The position numbers and the translations under genes were made by a program. Below the pieces are notes generated by a model, which saw only the letters and a program-made list of their open reading frames with translations, had not been told where the DNA came from and made no database searches. Shown in pieces: positions 25,075-35,607 of a stretch of DNA of 64,000 bases. The first letter of the stretch is position 1. The number at the start of each line of letters is the position of its first letter. Origin of the DNA: Selenomonadales bacterium (GTDB taxonomy: Bacteria; Bacillota; UBA994); assembly GCA_018335585.1 (NCBI GenBank), contig JAGXRZ010000041.1, forward strand, positions 47,964 through 111,963. Reading direction: 5' to 3'.

Positions 25075-26205
25075 ATGCAGCACACACCTCTCTACCGCCA
25101 GCATGTCGCGCTCGGAGGTCAAATCGTTGACTTCGCCGGCTGGGCTCTGCCCGTGCAGTACACAGGTATTCTTAGCGAGCACGAAGCCGTTAGAAGCGCC
25201 CTAGGCCTCTTTGACGTCTCCCATATGGGCGAAATAACTATTAAGGGGGGTAGCGCCGAAGACTTCGTGCAGAAATTAGTGACAGGAGACGTCGCCAAAC
25301 TGAAGGACCGACAGGTTCTCTACTCGCTGATGTGCTACGAAGACGGTGGTGTCGTCGACGACCTCCTGGTCTACAAGCAAAACGTCGAGGAGTTCTTGCT
25401 CGTAGTCAACGCCGCTAACACCGACAAAGACTTTGCCTGGGTAACAAGCATGGCCCCCTCTGGGGTCGAAGTTAAGAACGAGTCCGCCACTACGGCCCAA
25501 CTGGCATTACAGGGACCACACGCAGAGACGGTCTTACAGTCGCTGACCGACTTTTCTCTTGCTGACCTGGCCTACTTTCATTTTGAACCGCGCCTTGTAG
25601 TTGCCGGAAGGCCTGCGCTTGTCTCCCGCACGGGTTACACCGGCGAAGACGGATTTGAGCTCTACCTCGCTAATGAAGATGCACCCACAGTGTGGGACGC
25701 CCTGCTTTTAGCCGGAGCACCTTTTGGCATTGTACCTGTAGGACTAGGGGCAAGAGACACTCTGCGCTTTGAAGCCTGCCTACCCCTCTATGGGCATGAA
25801 ATCGCGAAAGACATTACGCCACTCGAAGCAAATCTTGCCCCGTTCGTCAAACTCAAGAAAGAGGCGGACTTTGTCGGCAAAAGGGCCCTCGCGGCGCAAA
25901 AAAAGGCCATTCCCCCGCGCGAGCTTATCGGTGTGGCAATGGTTGAGCGCGGTATTCCCCGCGCCGGCTGCGAAGTGTCAGTTGCAAACAGCCCGATAGG
26001 GCACATCACCTCGGGCACATTTTCCCCCACCCGCAAAGAGAACCTAGGCCTAGCCCTAGTGACTCGCGGCGCAGTCGGCTTAGGGGACGAGGTTTCGGTT
26101 GTAGTGCGGGGTAAGCCACTGCGGGCGCAGCGCATACCGCTCCCGTTTTACGCAAAAAAGCATAAGAAGGCCAACCCAAATGTAGAGGAGGAAGTTAAGC
26201 CATGA
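25075..26205 (+). CDS. gcvT: Glycine cleavage T protein (aminomethyltransferase)
   Basis: Transfers the methylene carbon from aminomethyl-lipoyl GcvH to tetrahydrofolate and releases ammonia. The product is 376 residues from the ATG at 25075, which has AAGGAG; the frame opens 14 codons earlier inside lplA. Typical motifs: HVALGGQIVDFAGWALPVQY near the start, LFDVSHMGEI near residue 47, RTGYTGEDGFELY near 185 (folate site) and GLGARDTLRFEA near 225. ATGA overlap with gcvH. Confidence 0.97.
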   Translation: MQHTPLYRQHVALGGQIVDFAGWALPVQYTGILSEHEAVRSALGLFDVSHMGEITIKGGSAEDFVQKLVTGDVAKLKDRQVLYSLMCYEDGGVVDDLLVYKQNVEEFLLVVNAANTDKDFAWVTSMAPSGVEVKNESATTAQLALQGPHAETVLQSLTDFSLADLAYFHFEPRLVVAGRPALVSRTGYTGEDGFELYLANEDAPTVWDALLLAGAPFGIVPVGLGARDTLRFEACLPLYGHEIAKDITPLEANLAPFVKLKKEADFVGKRALAAQKKAIPPRELIGVAMVERGIPRAGCEVSVANSPIGHITSGTFSPTRKENLGLALVTRGAVGLGDEVSVVVRGKPLRAQRIPLPFYAKKHKKANPNVEEEVKP

Positions 26206-26576
26206 ACATTCCCCAAGCACTGCTTTACTCTAAGGAACACGAGTGGGTTAAAGTCGAGGGCGATACCGCCCACATCGGCATTACCGACTATGCCCAACAG
26301 GCCCTCGGCGACATAGTCTTCGTAGAATTGCCTAATGTGGGTGACGCCTTACGCGCCGGCGGCACTTTTGGCGTCGTAGAATCGGTGAAGGCCGCCTCTG
26401 ACCTGTTTAGCCCGGTTTCCGGCACCGTCACGGCAGTTAACGAGGCACTGTTTGACAACCCGGGGTTGCTAAACAGTGACCCCTATGGCAGCTGGATGCT
26501 TGCCGTCAAACTCTCCGACGCGTCAGAACTGGCAGCACTCCTTGATGCTAACTCTTACCAAAGAATTTTGGATTAA
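26202..26576 (+). CDS. gcvH: Glycine cleavage H protein
   Basis: Lipoyl carrier of the glycine cleavage system, 124 residues. The lipoylated lysine is in GVVESVKAASDLFSP (Lys near residue 63), within the usual barrel-sandwich fold beginning YSKEHEWVKVEGDTAHIGIT. The ATG overlaps the gcvT stop (ATGA), so the T and H proteins are coupled. Confidence 0.97.
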   Translation: MNIPQALLYSKEHEWVKVEGDTAHIGITDYAQQALGDIVFVELPNVGDALRAGGTFGVVESVKAASDLFSPVSGTVTAVNEALFDNPGLLNSDPYGSWMLAVKLSDASELAALLDANSYQRILD

Positions 26577-26588
26577 GGGGGAGAGAAG

Positions 26589-27926
26589 ATGCACCGCTAC
26601 ATACCAAACACAGCAGAACAACAACAGGCCATGTTGGCTACGCTCGGCATGCAAAGCACCGAGGACCTCTTTCGCGAGATTCCCGAGCAAGTTCGCTTAA
26701 GACGCGCTCTCGACCTACCCCCTAGCCACTCCGAACTTGAGCTCCTAGCACACCTTAGCGCACTAGCACAAAAAAACCTCGGCGCGACTGACTACACCTG
26801 TTTTCTCGGTGCCGGCGCATACGACCACTACACGCCTAGCATCGTCAATCACCTGCTCTTGCGCCAAGAGTTTTTCACCGCCTACACACCATACCAACCG
26901 GAAATAAGCCAAGGCACTCTGCAGGCTATTTTTGAGTTCCAGACCATGATCTGCGAGCTGACAGGCCTAGATGTCGCCAATGCCTCCGTCTACGACGGAG
27001 CCACCGCTCTCGCTGAGGCTGCGATTATGGCCGGCAATGCCACGCGCAGGTCAGAAATAGTTGTCTCCGGTACCGTTCACCCTGAACACCGCGCGGTACT
27101 ACAAACCTACGGGCAGACTCGTGACATGGAGATTCGCGTAGTGCCGCATAAAAACGGCGTTACGGACATGGAGGCCTTAAAGGCTGCTACTAGCCCGCAG
27201 ACCGCGGCAGTGCTCCTGCAGAGTCCTAACTTCTTTGGTGTCATCGAAGACCTTGCCGGGGCGGCAAGTATCGCCCACGGTGAGGGGGCACTCATGGTGG
27301 CTTCGGTAGACCCCATCTCGCTCGCGCTCCTTAAATCCCCTGCTGAAATGGGCGTAGACATCGCGGTTGGCGACGGGCAACCCCTTGGCGTACCACTTTC
27401 TTTTGGCGGCCCTTATGTCGGCTTTATGGCTACAACACAGAAGCTGTTGCGCAATATGCCCGGGCGCATCGTTGGTATAACGAACGACAGCGACGGGCAG
27501 CGGGCCTATGTGCTGACCATGCAGACGCGCGAGCAACACATCCGCCGCGAAAAGGCGACCTCAAATATTTGCACTAACAATGCCCTCGTCGCCCTCGCCA
27601 CGACCATCTATCTGGGGGCCATGGGCAAGGAAGGCCTGCGCGAAGTCGCGTCGCAGTGCGTCAGCAAATCGCGTTACGCCTATGAAGCCCTACTTAAGTC
27701 CGGTCAGTTTGAGGAGGCCTTTGATGCGCCCTTCTTCCGCGAATTTGTCGTAAAGTCTAAGCGCCCCGTAGGCGAGCTTAACGACGCATTGCTTACACAC
27801 GGGATCCTCGGCGGATACGACCTCGGGCAGGACTACCCCGAACTCGCGAACCATTGGCTAGTTGCCGTCACAGAGAAGCGCACGAAAGAAGAAATCGACA
27901 ACCTCGTAAAAAAGGCGGTGGAATAG
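26589..27926 (+). CDS. gcvPA: Glycine dehydrogenase (decarboxylating) subunit 1
   Basis: N-terminal half of the P protein, separate here as in most Bacillota and archaea; 445 residues. Motifs: GAGAYDHYTPSIVNHLL near residue 75, the YQPEISQGTLQAIFEFQT stretch near 105, and IVGITNDSDGQRAYVLTMQTREQHIRREKATSNICTN (cited by its IRREKATSNIC core near residue 318). This subunit lacks the PLP lysine but is needed for the P-protein dimer. It abuts gcvPB without a gap. Confidence 0.96.
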   Translation: MHRYIPNTAEQQQAMLATLGMQSTEDLFREIPEQVRLRRALDLPPSHSELELLAHLSALAQKNLGATDYTCFLGAGAYDHYTPSIVNHLLLRQEFFTAYTPYQPEISQGTLQAIFEFQTMICELTGLDVANASVYDGATALAEAAIMAGNATRRSEIVVSGTVHPEHRAVLQTYGQTRDMEIRVVPHKNGVTDMEALKAATSPQTAAVLLQSPNFFGVIEDLAGAASIAHGEGALMVASVDPISLALLKSPAEMGVDIAVGDGQPLGVPLSFGGPYVGFMATTQKLLRNMPGRIVGITNDSDGQRAYVLTMQTREQHIRREKATSNICTNNALVALATTIYLGAMGKEGLREVASQCVSKSRYAYEALLKSGQFEEAFDAPFFREFVVKSKRPVGELNDALLTHGILGGYDLGQDYPELANHWLVAVTEKRTKEEIDNLVKKAVE

Positions 27927-29375
27927 ATGCGCAAAGAAACCAAACTCATTTTTGAGAAAAGCGTCCCCGGCAGGCGCGGGTACCAGCTGCCATCCCAGGA
28001 CACCCCCGCAATTGAGTTGTCCGCGGTTCTGCCCAAAGACTCCCTGCGTACCGAGCCTCCCAAGTTGCCGGAGTTAAGCGAAGTCGACGTCATCCGCCAC
28101 TTCACACAGCTCTCGCAGCGCAATTACGGGGTTGATGCCGGCTTCTACCCGCTTGGCTCGTGCACCATGAAGTACAATCCAAAAATCAACGAAGACGTCT
28201 CACGGCTTAAGGGCTTTACAAACTCCCATCCCTACCAACCGCAGTCGCTTTCCCAGGGCAGTCTCGAACTGCTCTACCGCCTAGATGGGTTGCTTTCAGA
28301 AATTACAGGGATGGCGCGCATGTCCCTCATTCCGGCGGCTGGTGCACACGGGGAACTAGCCGGCATTATGGCTATTAAGGCCTACCATCGGCACCACGGC
28401 CAGGACCAACGCACGAAAATTCTCGTCTCGGACTCCGCCCACGGCACTAACCCCGCCACTGCTGCCGCAGCTGGCTATGAGACCGTGGAGGTTAAGTCAA
28501 ACGAGGAAGGCGGAGTAGACTTAGCGGAGCTAACGCGCCTTATGGGTGACGATGTTGCCGGCCTAATGCTCACTAATCCCAACACGCTTGGCTTGTTCGA
28601 GAAAGACATTGTCGAGATTGCTAAAATTGTACATGCCGGCGGCGGTCTACTTTACTACGATGGGGCCAACGCTAATGCCATTACAGGAATTACCCGCCCC
28701 GGCGACATGGGCTTTGATGTAGTACACCTCAACCTACACAAGACCTTCTCCACGCCGCACGGCGGAGGCGGGCCTGGGGCCGGGCCAATCGGAGTCAAAG
28801 AGCGTCTCGTGCCTTTCTTGCCTTGTCCGACGGTAGAGTGGGACGGCATAAAATACTACCTTGATTACGACCGCCCCTTGTCGATTGGGCGAATCAAGAA
28901 CTTTTACGGCCACTTCCTGGTATTAGTGAGGGCCTACGCCTACATTCTCTCCATGGGCCCCGAGGGTCTACGGCAGGTCGCTGAGACTGCGGTGTTAAAC
29001 GCCAACTACATGCTAAATAAGCTCAAAGAGCGCTACGATGTCGCCTACGACCGCATTTGCATGCACGAGTTTGTCTTGTCCGGGCAAAGGCAAAAAGCCC
29101 AGGGCTGCTCTACCCTGGACATCGCTAAACGCTTGCTGGACTATGGTTTTCATCCCCCGACCGTGTATTTCCCCTTAATCGTTAAGGAGGCTATCATGAT
29201 CGAGCCGGTGGAATCAGAGGCGGTAGAGACTTTAGATTCCTTTATCGAGGCCATGCTAAAGATTGCCGACGAAGTTGAACAGAACCCGTCACTAGTCAAG
29301 AGCGCGCCACAGACTACTGTGGTCGGCCGCCTAGACGAGGTTAAAGCCGTACGGCAGCCTAAGCTCAGATACTAA
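27927..29375 (+). CDS. gcvPB: Glycine dehydrogenase (decarboxylating) subunit 2
   Basis: PLP-bearing half of the split P protein, which decarboxylates glycine and transfers aminomethyl to GcvH. The 482-residue product has [18 protein letters not shown] near residue 75, [16 protein letters not shown] near 175 and the PLP lysine in [19 protein letters not shown] near residue 275. Its ATG directly follows the gcvPA stop codon. The four cleavage proteins plus LplA and Lpd make the system self-contained. Confidence 0.97.
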   Translation: MRKETKLIFEKSVPGRRGYQLPSQDTPAIELSAVLPKDSLRTEPPKLPELSEVDVIRHFTQLSQRNYGVDAGFYPLGSCTMKYNPKINEDVSRLKGFTNSHPYQPQSLSQGSLELLYRLDGLLSEITGMARMSLIPAAGAHGELAGIMAIKAYHRHHGQDQRTKILVSDSAHGTNPATAAAAGYETVEVKSNEEGGVDLAELTRLMGDDVAGLMLTNPNTLGLFEKDIVEIAKIVHAGGGLLYYDGANANAITGITRPGDMGFDVVHLNLHKTFSTPHGGGGPGAGPIGVKERLVPFLPCPTVEWDGIKYYLDYDRPLSIGRIKNFYGHFLVLVRAYAYILSMGPEGLRQVAETAVLNANYMLNKLKERYDVAYDRICMHEFVLSGQRQKAQGCSTLDIAKRLLDYGFHPPTVYFPLIVKEAIMIEPVESEAVETLDSFIEAMLKIADEVEQNPSLVKSAPQTTVVGRLDEVKAVRQPKLRY

Positions 29376-29416
29376 CACTCGACAGCAAGCAATGCAAAGC
29401 GCAAGGAGGATGCCGT

Positions 29417-30826
29417 TTGCAGCGTAACATCGTCATAATTGGCGGTGGTCCGGGCGGCTATGTGGCGGCCATACGTGCCGCCCAGCTCGGAGCACAAGTC
29501 ACGCTTATTGAAAAAGACCGCCTCGGCGGCACATGCCTTAACTGGGGCTGTATCCCCACCAAGGCCCTGTACCAGAACGCCCAAGTAATTCACGCGCTCA
29601 CTCGCAGTGCCGAGTTTGGCGTCGTACACAGCGGCTTCACCATCGACATGGCCAAAGTACAAGAACGCAAGGAGCGCGTGGTCAACGCCCTGCGCGATGG
29701 CATTGCCAAATTACTTCACTCCCATCAGGTAGAGCACATTGTCGGGGAGGCAAGTTTTGCTGCGACGCACGAGTTAATCGTGCGTCCCCCCGAGGGTGAA
29801 CCATACAGAATAGAGGCGGAGCACATCATTATTGCCACAGGTTCTATGCCGCAAAGCCCTCCCATTAAGGGGAGCCTTCTCCCCGGGGTAGTAAACAGCA
29901 ATGAACTACAGGGCGTGCGCGAAATACCAAAGAGCCTCGTGGTCATTGGGGGCGGCGTCATCGGAATGGAGTTTGCCGGCATATTTAACTCCTTTGGCAC
30001 CGCGGTTACGGTAGTGGAGTTTATGCCGCGCATTCTTCACCAAGTTGACAAAGACATCGTCAGCCGCCTTTCCATGGCTTTGCGTAGGGCAGGCGTAGGA
30101 GTACAAGCAGATGTACGAGTGCAGGCCATAAACCAAACAGACGATGGTCAACTGGAAGTTGTGGCCGAAGGCCAAGGGAACACCCATGTGTTTACTGCCA
30201 AAAAGGTGCTGCTCGCTACAGGGCGCAGTATTAACGTTGAAGGGCTAAACCTTGCCGCTATCGGTGTGGAGTACGACAGGCGCGGCATTAAGGTCGACAA
30301 GCATTTTGCGACCACTGTCCCGGGCGTATACGCTATCGGGGATGTCATTGGCGGGCACATGCTAGCGCATGTAGCTTCGGAGGAAGGGAAAGCCTGCGTG
30401 GAGGGCATCTTAGGCCTGCCCGGCCACGTCAACTACGACTGCGTGCCGGCAGTAGTCTTTACTTCTCCAGAGATTGCCACCGTGGGCCTTACCGAGGCCG
30501 AGGCGGAGCAGAGGGGCATCCCTGTCTCAGTGAGCAAGTTTATGCTTGGCGCAAACTCTAAGGCCGTTGCTATGGGCGAAGAAATGGGCCTCGTCAAAGT
30601 CATCGCCCACGACCAAAGCAAAGAGGTGCTCGGGGTGCATGTGCTAGGCTCCCACGCCAGCACGCTTATTCACGAGGCCGCGCTAGCCGTCGAGCACAAA
30701 CTCACCGTCAACGACATCGCCCGCACCATCCACGCCCACCCCACCATTTCCGAAGCCTTCCTTGAGGCCGTCCTCGGGGTAGAGGACAGGGCTATTCACA
30801 CGGCGCCGAGGGTGCGGAGGGGGTAA
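29417..30826 (+). CDS. lpdA: Dihydrolipoamide dehydrogenase (L protein)
   Basis: FAD disulfide oxidoreductase that reoxidises dihydrolipoyl GcvH with NAD. The 469-residue protein has the FAD motif IGGGPGGYVAAIRAAQLGA, the redox disulfide GGTCLNWGCIPTKAL near residue 40, the NAD motif VVIGGGVIGMEFAGIF near residue 178 and the C-terminal HAHPTISEA with the catalytic His near residue 440. The start is a TTG at 29417 with AAGGAGG upstream; no better ATG is near. Its end overlaps the convergent helicase gene by 31 bp. Confidence 0.96.
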   Translation: MQRNIVIIGGGPGGYVAAIRAAQLGAQVTLIEKDRLGGTCLNWGCIPTKALYQNAQVIHALTRSAEFGVVHSGFTIDMAKVQERKERVVNALRDGIAKLLHSHQVEHIVGEASFAATHELIVRPPEGEPYRIEAEHIIIATGSMPQSPPIKGSLLPGVVNSNELQGVREIPKSLVVIGGGVIGMEFAGIFNSFGTAVTVVEFMPRILHQVDKDIVSRLSMALRRAGVGVQADVRVQAINQTDDGQLEVVAEGQGNTHVFTAKKVLLATGRSINVEGLNLAAIGVEYDRRGIKVDKHFATTVPGVYAIGDVIGGHMLAHVASEEGKACVEGILGLPGHVNYDCVPAVVFTSPEIATVGLTEAEAEQRGIPVSVSKFMLGANSKAVAMGEEMGLVKVIAHDQSKEVLGVHVLGSHASTLIHEAALAVEHKLTVNDIARTIHAHPTISEAFLEAVLGVEDRAIHTAPRVRRG

Positions 30827-33800
30827 AGATAAAGCACCGGCAGCACAATCCGCACTTCTTCCGGCGTGTCCTTGTTGCCCCACCACACTACGAAGTTAAC
30901 ACTTGCGCGTGTTGGAACGAAGCCCCTTTGTGCGTACTGCGCCAGGAGGGCTTCGCATTTTTTTGAGACGCGAAACACGAGTCTGTCGCCCGTGTAGCCA
31001 CAGTAGTTTTGATAGCACAGCTCATCGCCGCTTTGGAGCGTCTGTATAACGTCTTGCCGTCCGGCAAATGCGCCGAGTTGCACATCCTCGTGCGAGAGGG
31101 GGATAACTAGCTCGGTAGGCTCGGGATAGGCGTTGCGGTCTGCGGTCTCTACAACTTCGGCCGGCCTAATTTTGCTTAGGTAATTCCCATTATAGCGGAT
31201 AGTCAGGTTCGCCTTGGCCCGCGTAATCGCGACATAGATTGAACGCTTATCGTCTTCACTTGGCGGTGCGTCGTTGTCCAAAAGCAGAAAGACGTTGTCA
31301 AACTCCTTTCCTTTGGCTTTGTGAATAGTAGAGACGACGATTGCCTCGCTTGGGTCGCCCGTAAAATCCTCGAGCTTTGACTCTTGCACAAAGGTCTCGA
31401 GATCTGAGATATATTTCTTCTCGGGTGTCTGCGACTCAAACTGTGCAATTAGCCGCTGGCACGTCTCAAGCATGGCGCTTCTTTGATACGCGGTTTCGAG
31501 CGCCTGCTTGGCCTGCTCCCAAGTGTCGGCTTCAACGAGGGGCGATTGGCTGTCCGCTTTAATACGGGCCAGGAAAAAGCGCATTTCGTCGAGGGTGTGT
31601 AGCCCAAACCAGTCGTTAGTTTGAATAAGCCGGGTGCGGAACCCTTGCTGTCGTAGCATGCCGACCACTTGCCAGGCTTCTCTATTTGTCCTCACTAGGG
31701 CGCAGGTGGTTCCCTTAAGCTCGGCAGTAGCGATGTCGTCGACAAAGGGCACAAGCATATTTGAGCTTAGCTGTCGCACGACCTTGACGGAGCCTAATTC
31801 TTTGGTTTGCGGTTCAATTGGATTAGACTTTAGCCGCTCTCTCATCTGCGCGGCGAAGGCATTCGCGTAGCTCACGAGATTGGCCTTGCTGCGATAGTTT
31901 GTCAGCAGTTCGTACTTAGTCGCCGCGTGGTCCGTGATGAACCTCGCCATAAACTCTGCGCTTGAGCCACGAAACTGAAAGATGTTTTGATCGTCGTCCC
32001 CCACTATAATAACTCGCAGGCCCTCGTTCTGCGCCATCAACGCTTTGACTAGCTCGTAAATCGACGCATCCATATCCTGCGCTTCGTCAATGACGAGAAC
32101 AGCTTTAGCGATGCGATTCGCCTCAACATTCCCGTCCCGTATACGCTGTACGGTGAGGTCAATAACTTCGGCAGACTGCGTAAGGCTACCCATCCTGCCT
32201 AGCAAGTCAAAGCAGTAGGAGTGGAAGGTCTTTATCTCGACGTGTCGGGCCGGGCTACCGATAAGCGCCAGCAAGCGCTGCTTAAACTCGGTGACTGCGG
32301 CGCGAGAAAAGGTAAGCATAAGGAGTTGCTCATATTTTACGTCTTCCATTAGGATCAGCGAGGCGAGCTTGTGTACCAGCAGCTTGGTTTTGCCGCTGCC
32401 CGGGCCTGCTAAGACGCAGATGTGTTGGCTATCTTTGTCGTTAATGATACCTAACTGGCGCGTTGAGAGCTCCCCAAACAACTGGGTAAACTTGGCGGGC
32501 GTAAGGCTCCGGGCGAGCTCGTGCTTACGGCCACTAAAGTGCTTTTCAAGAAACCGGTCGTAGTTAAGTGAAAAATAGTCGTCGACAAAACTTAGTGCCT
32601 GCTGATAATCCTGCAGCATTTTGCGGGCGTACTCCCCCATAATGTGAATCTGCTGCATGCGCGCTTGGTAGTACTCCGTAAAACGGGTATGGTCGAGCGT
32701 CGTGTACCGCTTGCGGCTACCTTCGTGTAGCCTCTCAATGGTCATCGGGTTGTACCGGACGAGAAAGCCGCCGTCTACCTTTATGGCGTCGATTCGGGAC
32801 AAGAACAGGAGAGCGTCTTCGATGTCCCTCGTTGTGACAGCCTCCTTAAACAAGAAGCTGTTTGCCTGGTAAGCAAGGACGAGTTCCCCGATTGAAAATT
32901 CTACGAAAACGTCTTCCTTCAGCGGCTTGCCGTTAGCAGTACGCTCTGCTTCACGGTATAAATGCTCAAGGATTATAGCCGCCGTAGCTTTGCGCTTTTC
33001 GATTCGGGCCAAGAACTCGTCCTTAGGTAGCACACTGTAGATATGGACGATGTGCCTGGCGAATTCGGCAGTTGCACATTCCACCAACCTGCTCAACTTC
33101 CAGAAGTTTAGAATCGTACGGATGTTGCGTGGGTTCACGCCTTCGTAGCCCTGGTCTTCTAACCTGCTATTTTGTTGCTTAAGATTCAAGAGGACTTCTT
33201 CTTCCTCCACCTCGATGGCTAATGCAGCTTCCATAGAGGAAAAACGCTTGAGGATTTCTAGCGATTGCTTGCCTTGGTCGCCTACTTTTATGTAAGCCGT
33301 GAGATCTTTCGTGTCGGCAAGCAAGCCTTCCTCGCGCAGGCGATTAACTATGGTTATAACGCGCTCGTTAGCTAGACCTAGGCGGTCAGCTAAAACGTCA
33401 ACTTCGGAGGCTGGAGAATCTTCCCCACCGGCGCGGAGGCGGCTACGACTTGCGATCATGCTCTTAATAATCCGGATGGCATCCTGTCGTTCGGCGGCGT
33501 CAAACTTGCTTGACTGGTTAATTCTCTCGATAGCCTCATGCGCCGTACGCGCCATAATGCTGGTCGCAAATACGCGTGCCGAGTTTTGCCCGCGTTTAAC
33601 GTACTTACTTTGCTCAAGTGCGGAAATGGCTGCGCGCACCCGCGTTTCGAGCCCATGCATTTCCTCGTCCCAGCCCGCTAGACGGGCTATTTCAAGCGCA
33701 CTCTGCGACGCTTTTTTGCGCGTGCGAGTGAGATTTTGGATAGCCTTCCACACCTGCTGTATTTCTTTGACGTGCAACTTGCTTTGATTTAAGCGGGTGA

Positions 33801-35607
33801 AGTGGCTGTTTAAATCCTCTTCACGATAGAGAACGTAGCAATCTGCCTTAATCTGCTCGTCCCGCCCGGCCCGCCCTGCCTCCTGCACGTAGTTTTCGAG
33901 CGAATCGGGAATGTCGTAGTGAATGACTTGACCTACGTCCTTCTTGTCTACGCCCATGCCAAAGGCCGAGGTCGCCACTATGATTGACACCGCGTCTGCA
34001 ACAAACGCATCTTGATTTGCAGACTTAACCTTTGCGTCTAGTTGCCCGTGGTAGGGGAGTGCGGGAAAGCCGTCGGATGTGAGCCTGTCTGCGAGGTCCT
34101 CGGCCCGCTTAGTCTCCGCAACATATACGATGGTCGGGCAGCCCCTTTGCACTAGGCGGCGGAGCTCGCGGTACTTCTCTTCCGTTTCGGCCTTCTCGGC
34201 TACATGGTAGCGCAAGTTTTCACGCGCAACGTCGGCCCGAAAGACTTCGAGGGTGAGCCCGAGCTTGTCCTTAAAATACTGCCGGATGTCGTCGATAACA
34301 CGCTGTTTGGCTGTAGCGGTAAAGCACGAGACGGGAATAGCGTCCGTAGCATTCTTATCTGTCTGCAGTTTCTTTATAAACTCGCCTATGTAGAGGTAAT
34401 CAACCCGAAAGTCTTGCCCCCAAGTGGAGAAGCAGTGGGCTTCGTCAATCACAAAGCGCACAACATTGCGCCCGAGCAACAAGCGCTCGACGCTGCGGGA
34501 GCGCAAGGACTCAGGTGAAATGTAGAGCAGCGAGGCCGAGCCGTCCTGAACACGCTCAAAGGACTTTGCCCTCTCAATCGGGTCAAGCAGACCATTGATG
34601 GCAACAGCGTCCATAATGCCGATGCGCTCTAAGTTGTCTACCTGGTCTTTCATGAGGGCCTGCAGGGGTGAGATGACGACAGTCAGGCCTTGCGCCGCCT
34701 CGCCGCTCATCAGCGCAGGCACTTGGAATGTAACCGATTTGCCGCCGCCGGTTGGGAAGACAGCCAGGAGAGACTTGTTCGCAAGAGCGGCCCGTGCTGC
34801 TTGCTCCTGCAGCGGTTGCCCGCCAAAAGTGCGAAAGCCGTCAAAGCCAAAGTAGCGCTTGAGGCCGAGGCGCACGTCAAGCTTTTGTGCACAATATGGA
34901 CAGGTTGTTAGGCAAGGGGTGTTGCGCAACACGTGCAGAACCCGTTGTGTCGCGGGATACTGCTTTAGAACCCAGGGAGGTGTAATCGAGTAGCGATCCC
35001 TGACACTGATTATAGCCAAGGCATAGGCGAGCGGAATGGCGTGTGCGGCTGCGAGGTCGTCTAGCGGCGCATTGGCGCAGATTTCACCACTGAACGCCTC
35101 ACGGATAAGCGCGGCGACTGAAGTCACAGCAGCTCTGTAGTCTATAAAACGAAAGAAAGCGCCAAATTCTTTGGTCAGCCCGAGCAGGCCAAAGAAAATG
35201 CGCTTAGTCGCATCGTCTAGTTTATGGAAGGCGGCTATTTCTTCGTATAGCAGCTCCTTAGCTTGAATAGCGTCGGCTAAGGGGTTGTTAAGCTCATCGA
35301 CTTGGAGTTTCTCGTCCTTTACTAAGGCATGGTACGGCTGCTTGGGGAAAAGCAGTGGAGAGAGAAGCAGAGTGTCAATGGTGTTCCAGCGCAGCGCAGG
35401 CAGGTCTTTAAGCGCTTCCTGCATGTACTTTAGGTCGTGGGCGAGGATGTTGTGGCCGCAAATGTACTCGTGCCCCGGCAAAAAGGCGGCCAAGTCGCGC
35501 AAGGACTTGGTGTGTAGAACGCTACCCCTGTCGTTTGTCGCCCCAATATCGAGGACCGTCTCTTGCGTGGCATGCACCTCTAGGTCTACAAAAGCAATTG
35601 GTTTCAT
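30796..35607 (-). CDS. DEDD-exonuclease / RecQ / UvrD helicase fusion
   Basis: A giant 1,603-residue DNA enzyme. Residues ~1-180 look like a DnaQ/RNase-T exonuclease (FVDLEVHA acidic pair at the N-terminus, GHNILAHDLKYM). A CPYC zinc-type pair is near residue 240. A RecQ-type SF2 helicase follows: FPTGGGKSVTFQVPA (~285), DEAHCFSTWGQDFR (~388), TSAFGMGVDKKDV and HYDIPDSLENYVQEAGRAGRD. After a long helical linker comes an SF1 UvrD/PcrA helicase: LAGPGSGKTKLLVHKL (~1071), LVIDEAQDMD (~1176), VGDDDQNIFQFRG and STIHKAKGKEFDNVF (~1429). The start at 35607 shares ATGA with the stop of the upstream kinase-like gene. Likely repair or recombination, possibly defence; role not established. Confidence 0.9.
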   Translation of the reverse strand: MKPIAFVDLEVHATQETVLDIGATNDRGSVLHTKSLRDLAAFLPGHEYICGHNILAHDLKYMQEALKDLPALRWNTIDTLLLSPLLFPKQPYHALVKDEKLQVDELNNPLADAIQAKELLYEEIAAFHKLDDATKRIFFGLLGLTKEFGAFFRFIDYRAAVTSVAALIREAFSGEICANAPLDDLAAAHAIPLAYALAIISVRDRYSITPPWVLKQYPATQRVLHVLRNTPCLTTCPYCAQKLDVRLGLKRYFGFDGFRTFGGQPLQEQAARAALANKSLLAVFPTGGGKSVTFQVPALMSGEAAQGLTVVISPLQALMKDQVDNLERIGIMDAVAINGLLDPIERAKSFERVQDGSASLLYISPESLRSRSVERLLLGRNVVRFVIDEAHCFSTWGQDFRVDYLYIGEFIKKLQTDKNATDAIPVSCFTATAKQRVIDDIRQYFKDKLGLTLEVFRADVARENLRYHVAEKAETEEKYRELRRLVQRGCPTIVYVAETKRAEDLADRLTSDGFPALPYHGQLDAKVKSANQDAFVADAVSIIVATSAFGMGVDKKDVGQVIHYDIPDSLENYVQEAGRAGRDEQIKADCYVLYREEDLNSHFTRLNQSKLHVKEIQQVWKAIQNLTRTRKKASQSALEIARLAGWDEEMHGLETRVRAAISALEQSKYVKRGQNSARVFATSIMARTAHEAIERINQSSKFDAAERQDAIRIIKSMIASRSRLRAGGEDSPASEVDVLADRLGLANERVITIVNRLREEGLLADTKDLTAYIKVGDQGKQSLEILKRFSSMEAALAIEVEEEEVLLNLKQQNSRLEDQGYEGVNPRNIRTILNFWKLSRLVECATAEFARHIVHIYSVLPKDEFLARIEKRKATAAIILEHLYREAERTANGKPLKEDVFVEFSIGELVLAYQANSFLFKEAVTTRDIEDALLFLSRIDAIKVDGGFLVRYNPMTIERLHEGSRKRYTTLDHTRFTEYYQARMQQIHIMGEYARKMLQDYQQALSFVDDYFSLNYDRFLEKHFSGRKHELARSLTPAKFTQLFGELSTRQLGIINDKDSQHICVLAGPGSGKTKLLVHKLASLILMEDVKYEQLLMLTFSRAAVTEFKQRLLALIGSPARHVEIKTFHSYCFDLLGRMGSLTQSAEVIDLTVQRIRDGNVEANRIAKAVLVIDEAQDMDASIYELVKALMAQNEGLRVIIVGDDDQNIFQFRGSSAEFMARFITDHAATKYELLTNYRSKANLVSYANAFAAQMRERLKSNPIEPQTKELGSVKVVRQLSSNMLVPFVDDIATAELKGTTCALVRTNREAWQVVGMLRQQGFRTRLIQTNDWFGLHTLDEMRFFLARIKADSQSPLVEADTWEQAKQALETAYQRSAMLETCQRLIAQFESQTPEKKYISDLETFVQESKLEDFTGDPSEAIVVSTIHKAKGKEFDNVFLLLDNDAPPSEDDKRSIYVAITRAKANLTIRYNGNYLSKIRPAEVVETADRNAYPEPTELVIPLSHEDVQLGAFAGRQDVIQTLQSGDELCYQNYCGYTGDRLVFRVSKKCEALLAQYAQRGFVPTRASVNFVVWWGNKDTPEEVRIVLPVLYLYPLRTLGAV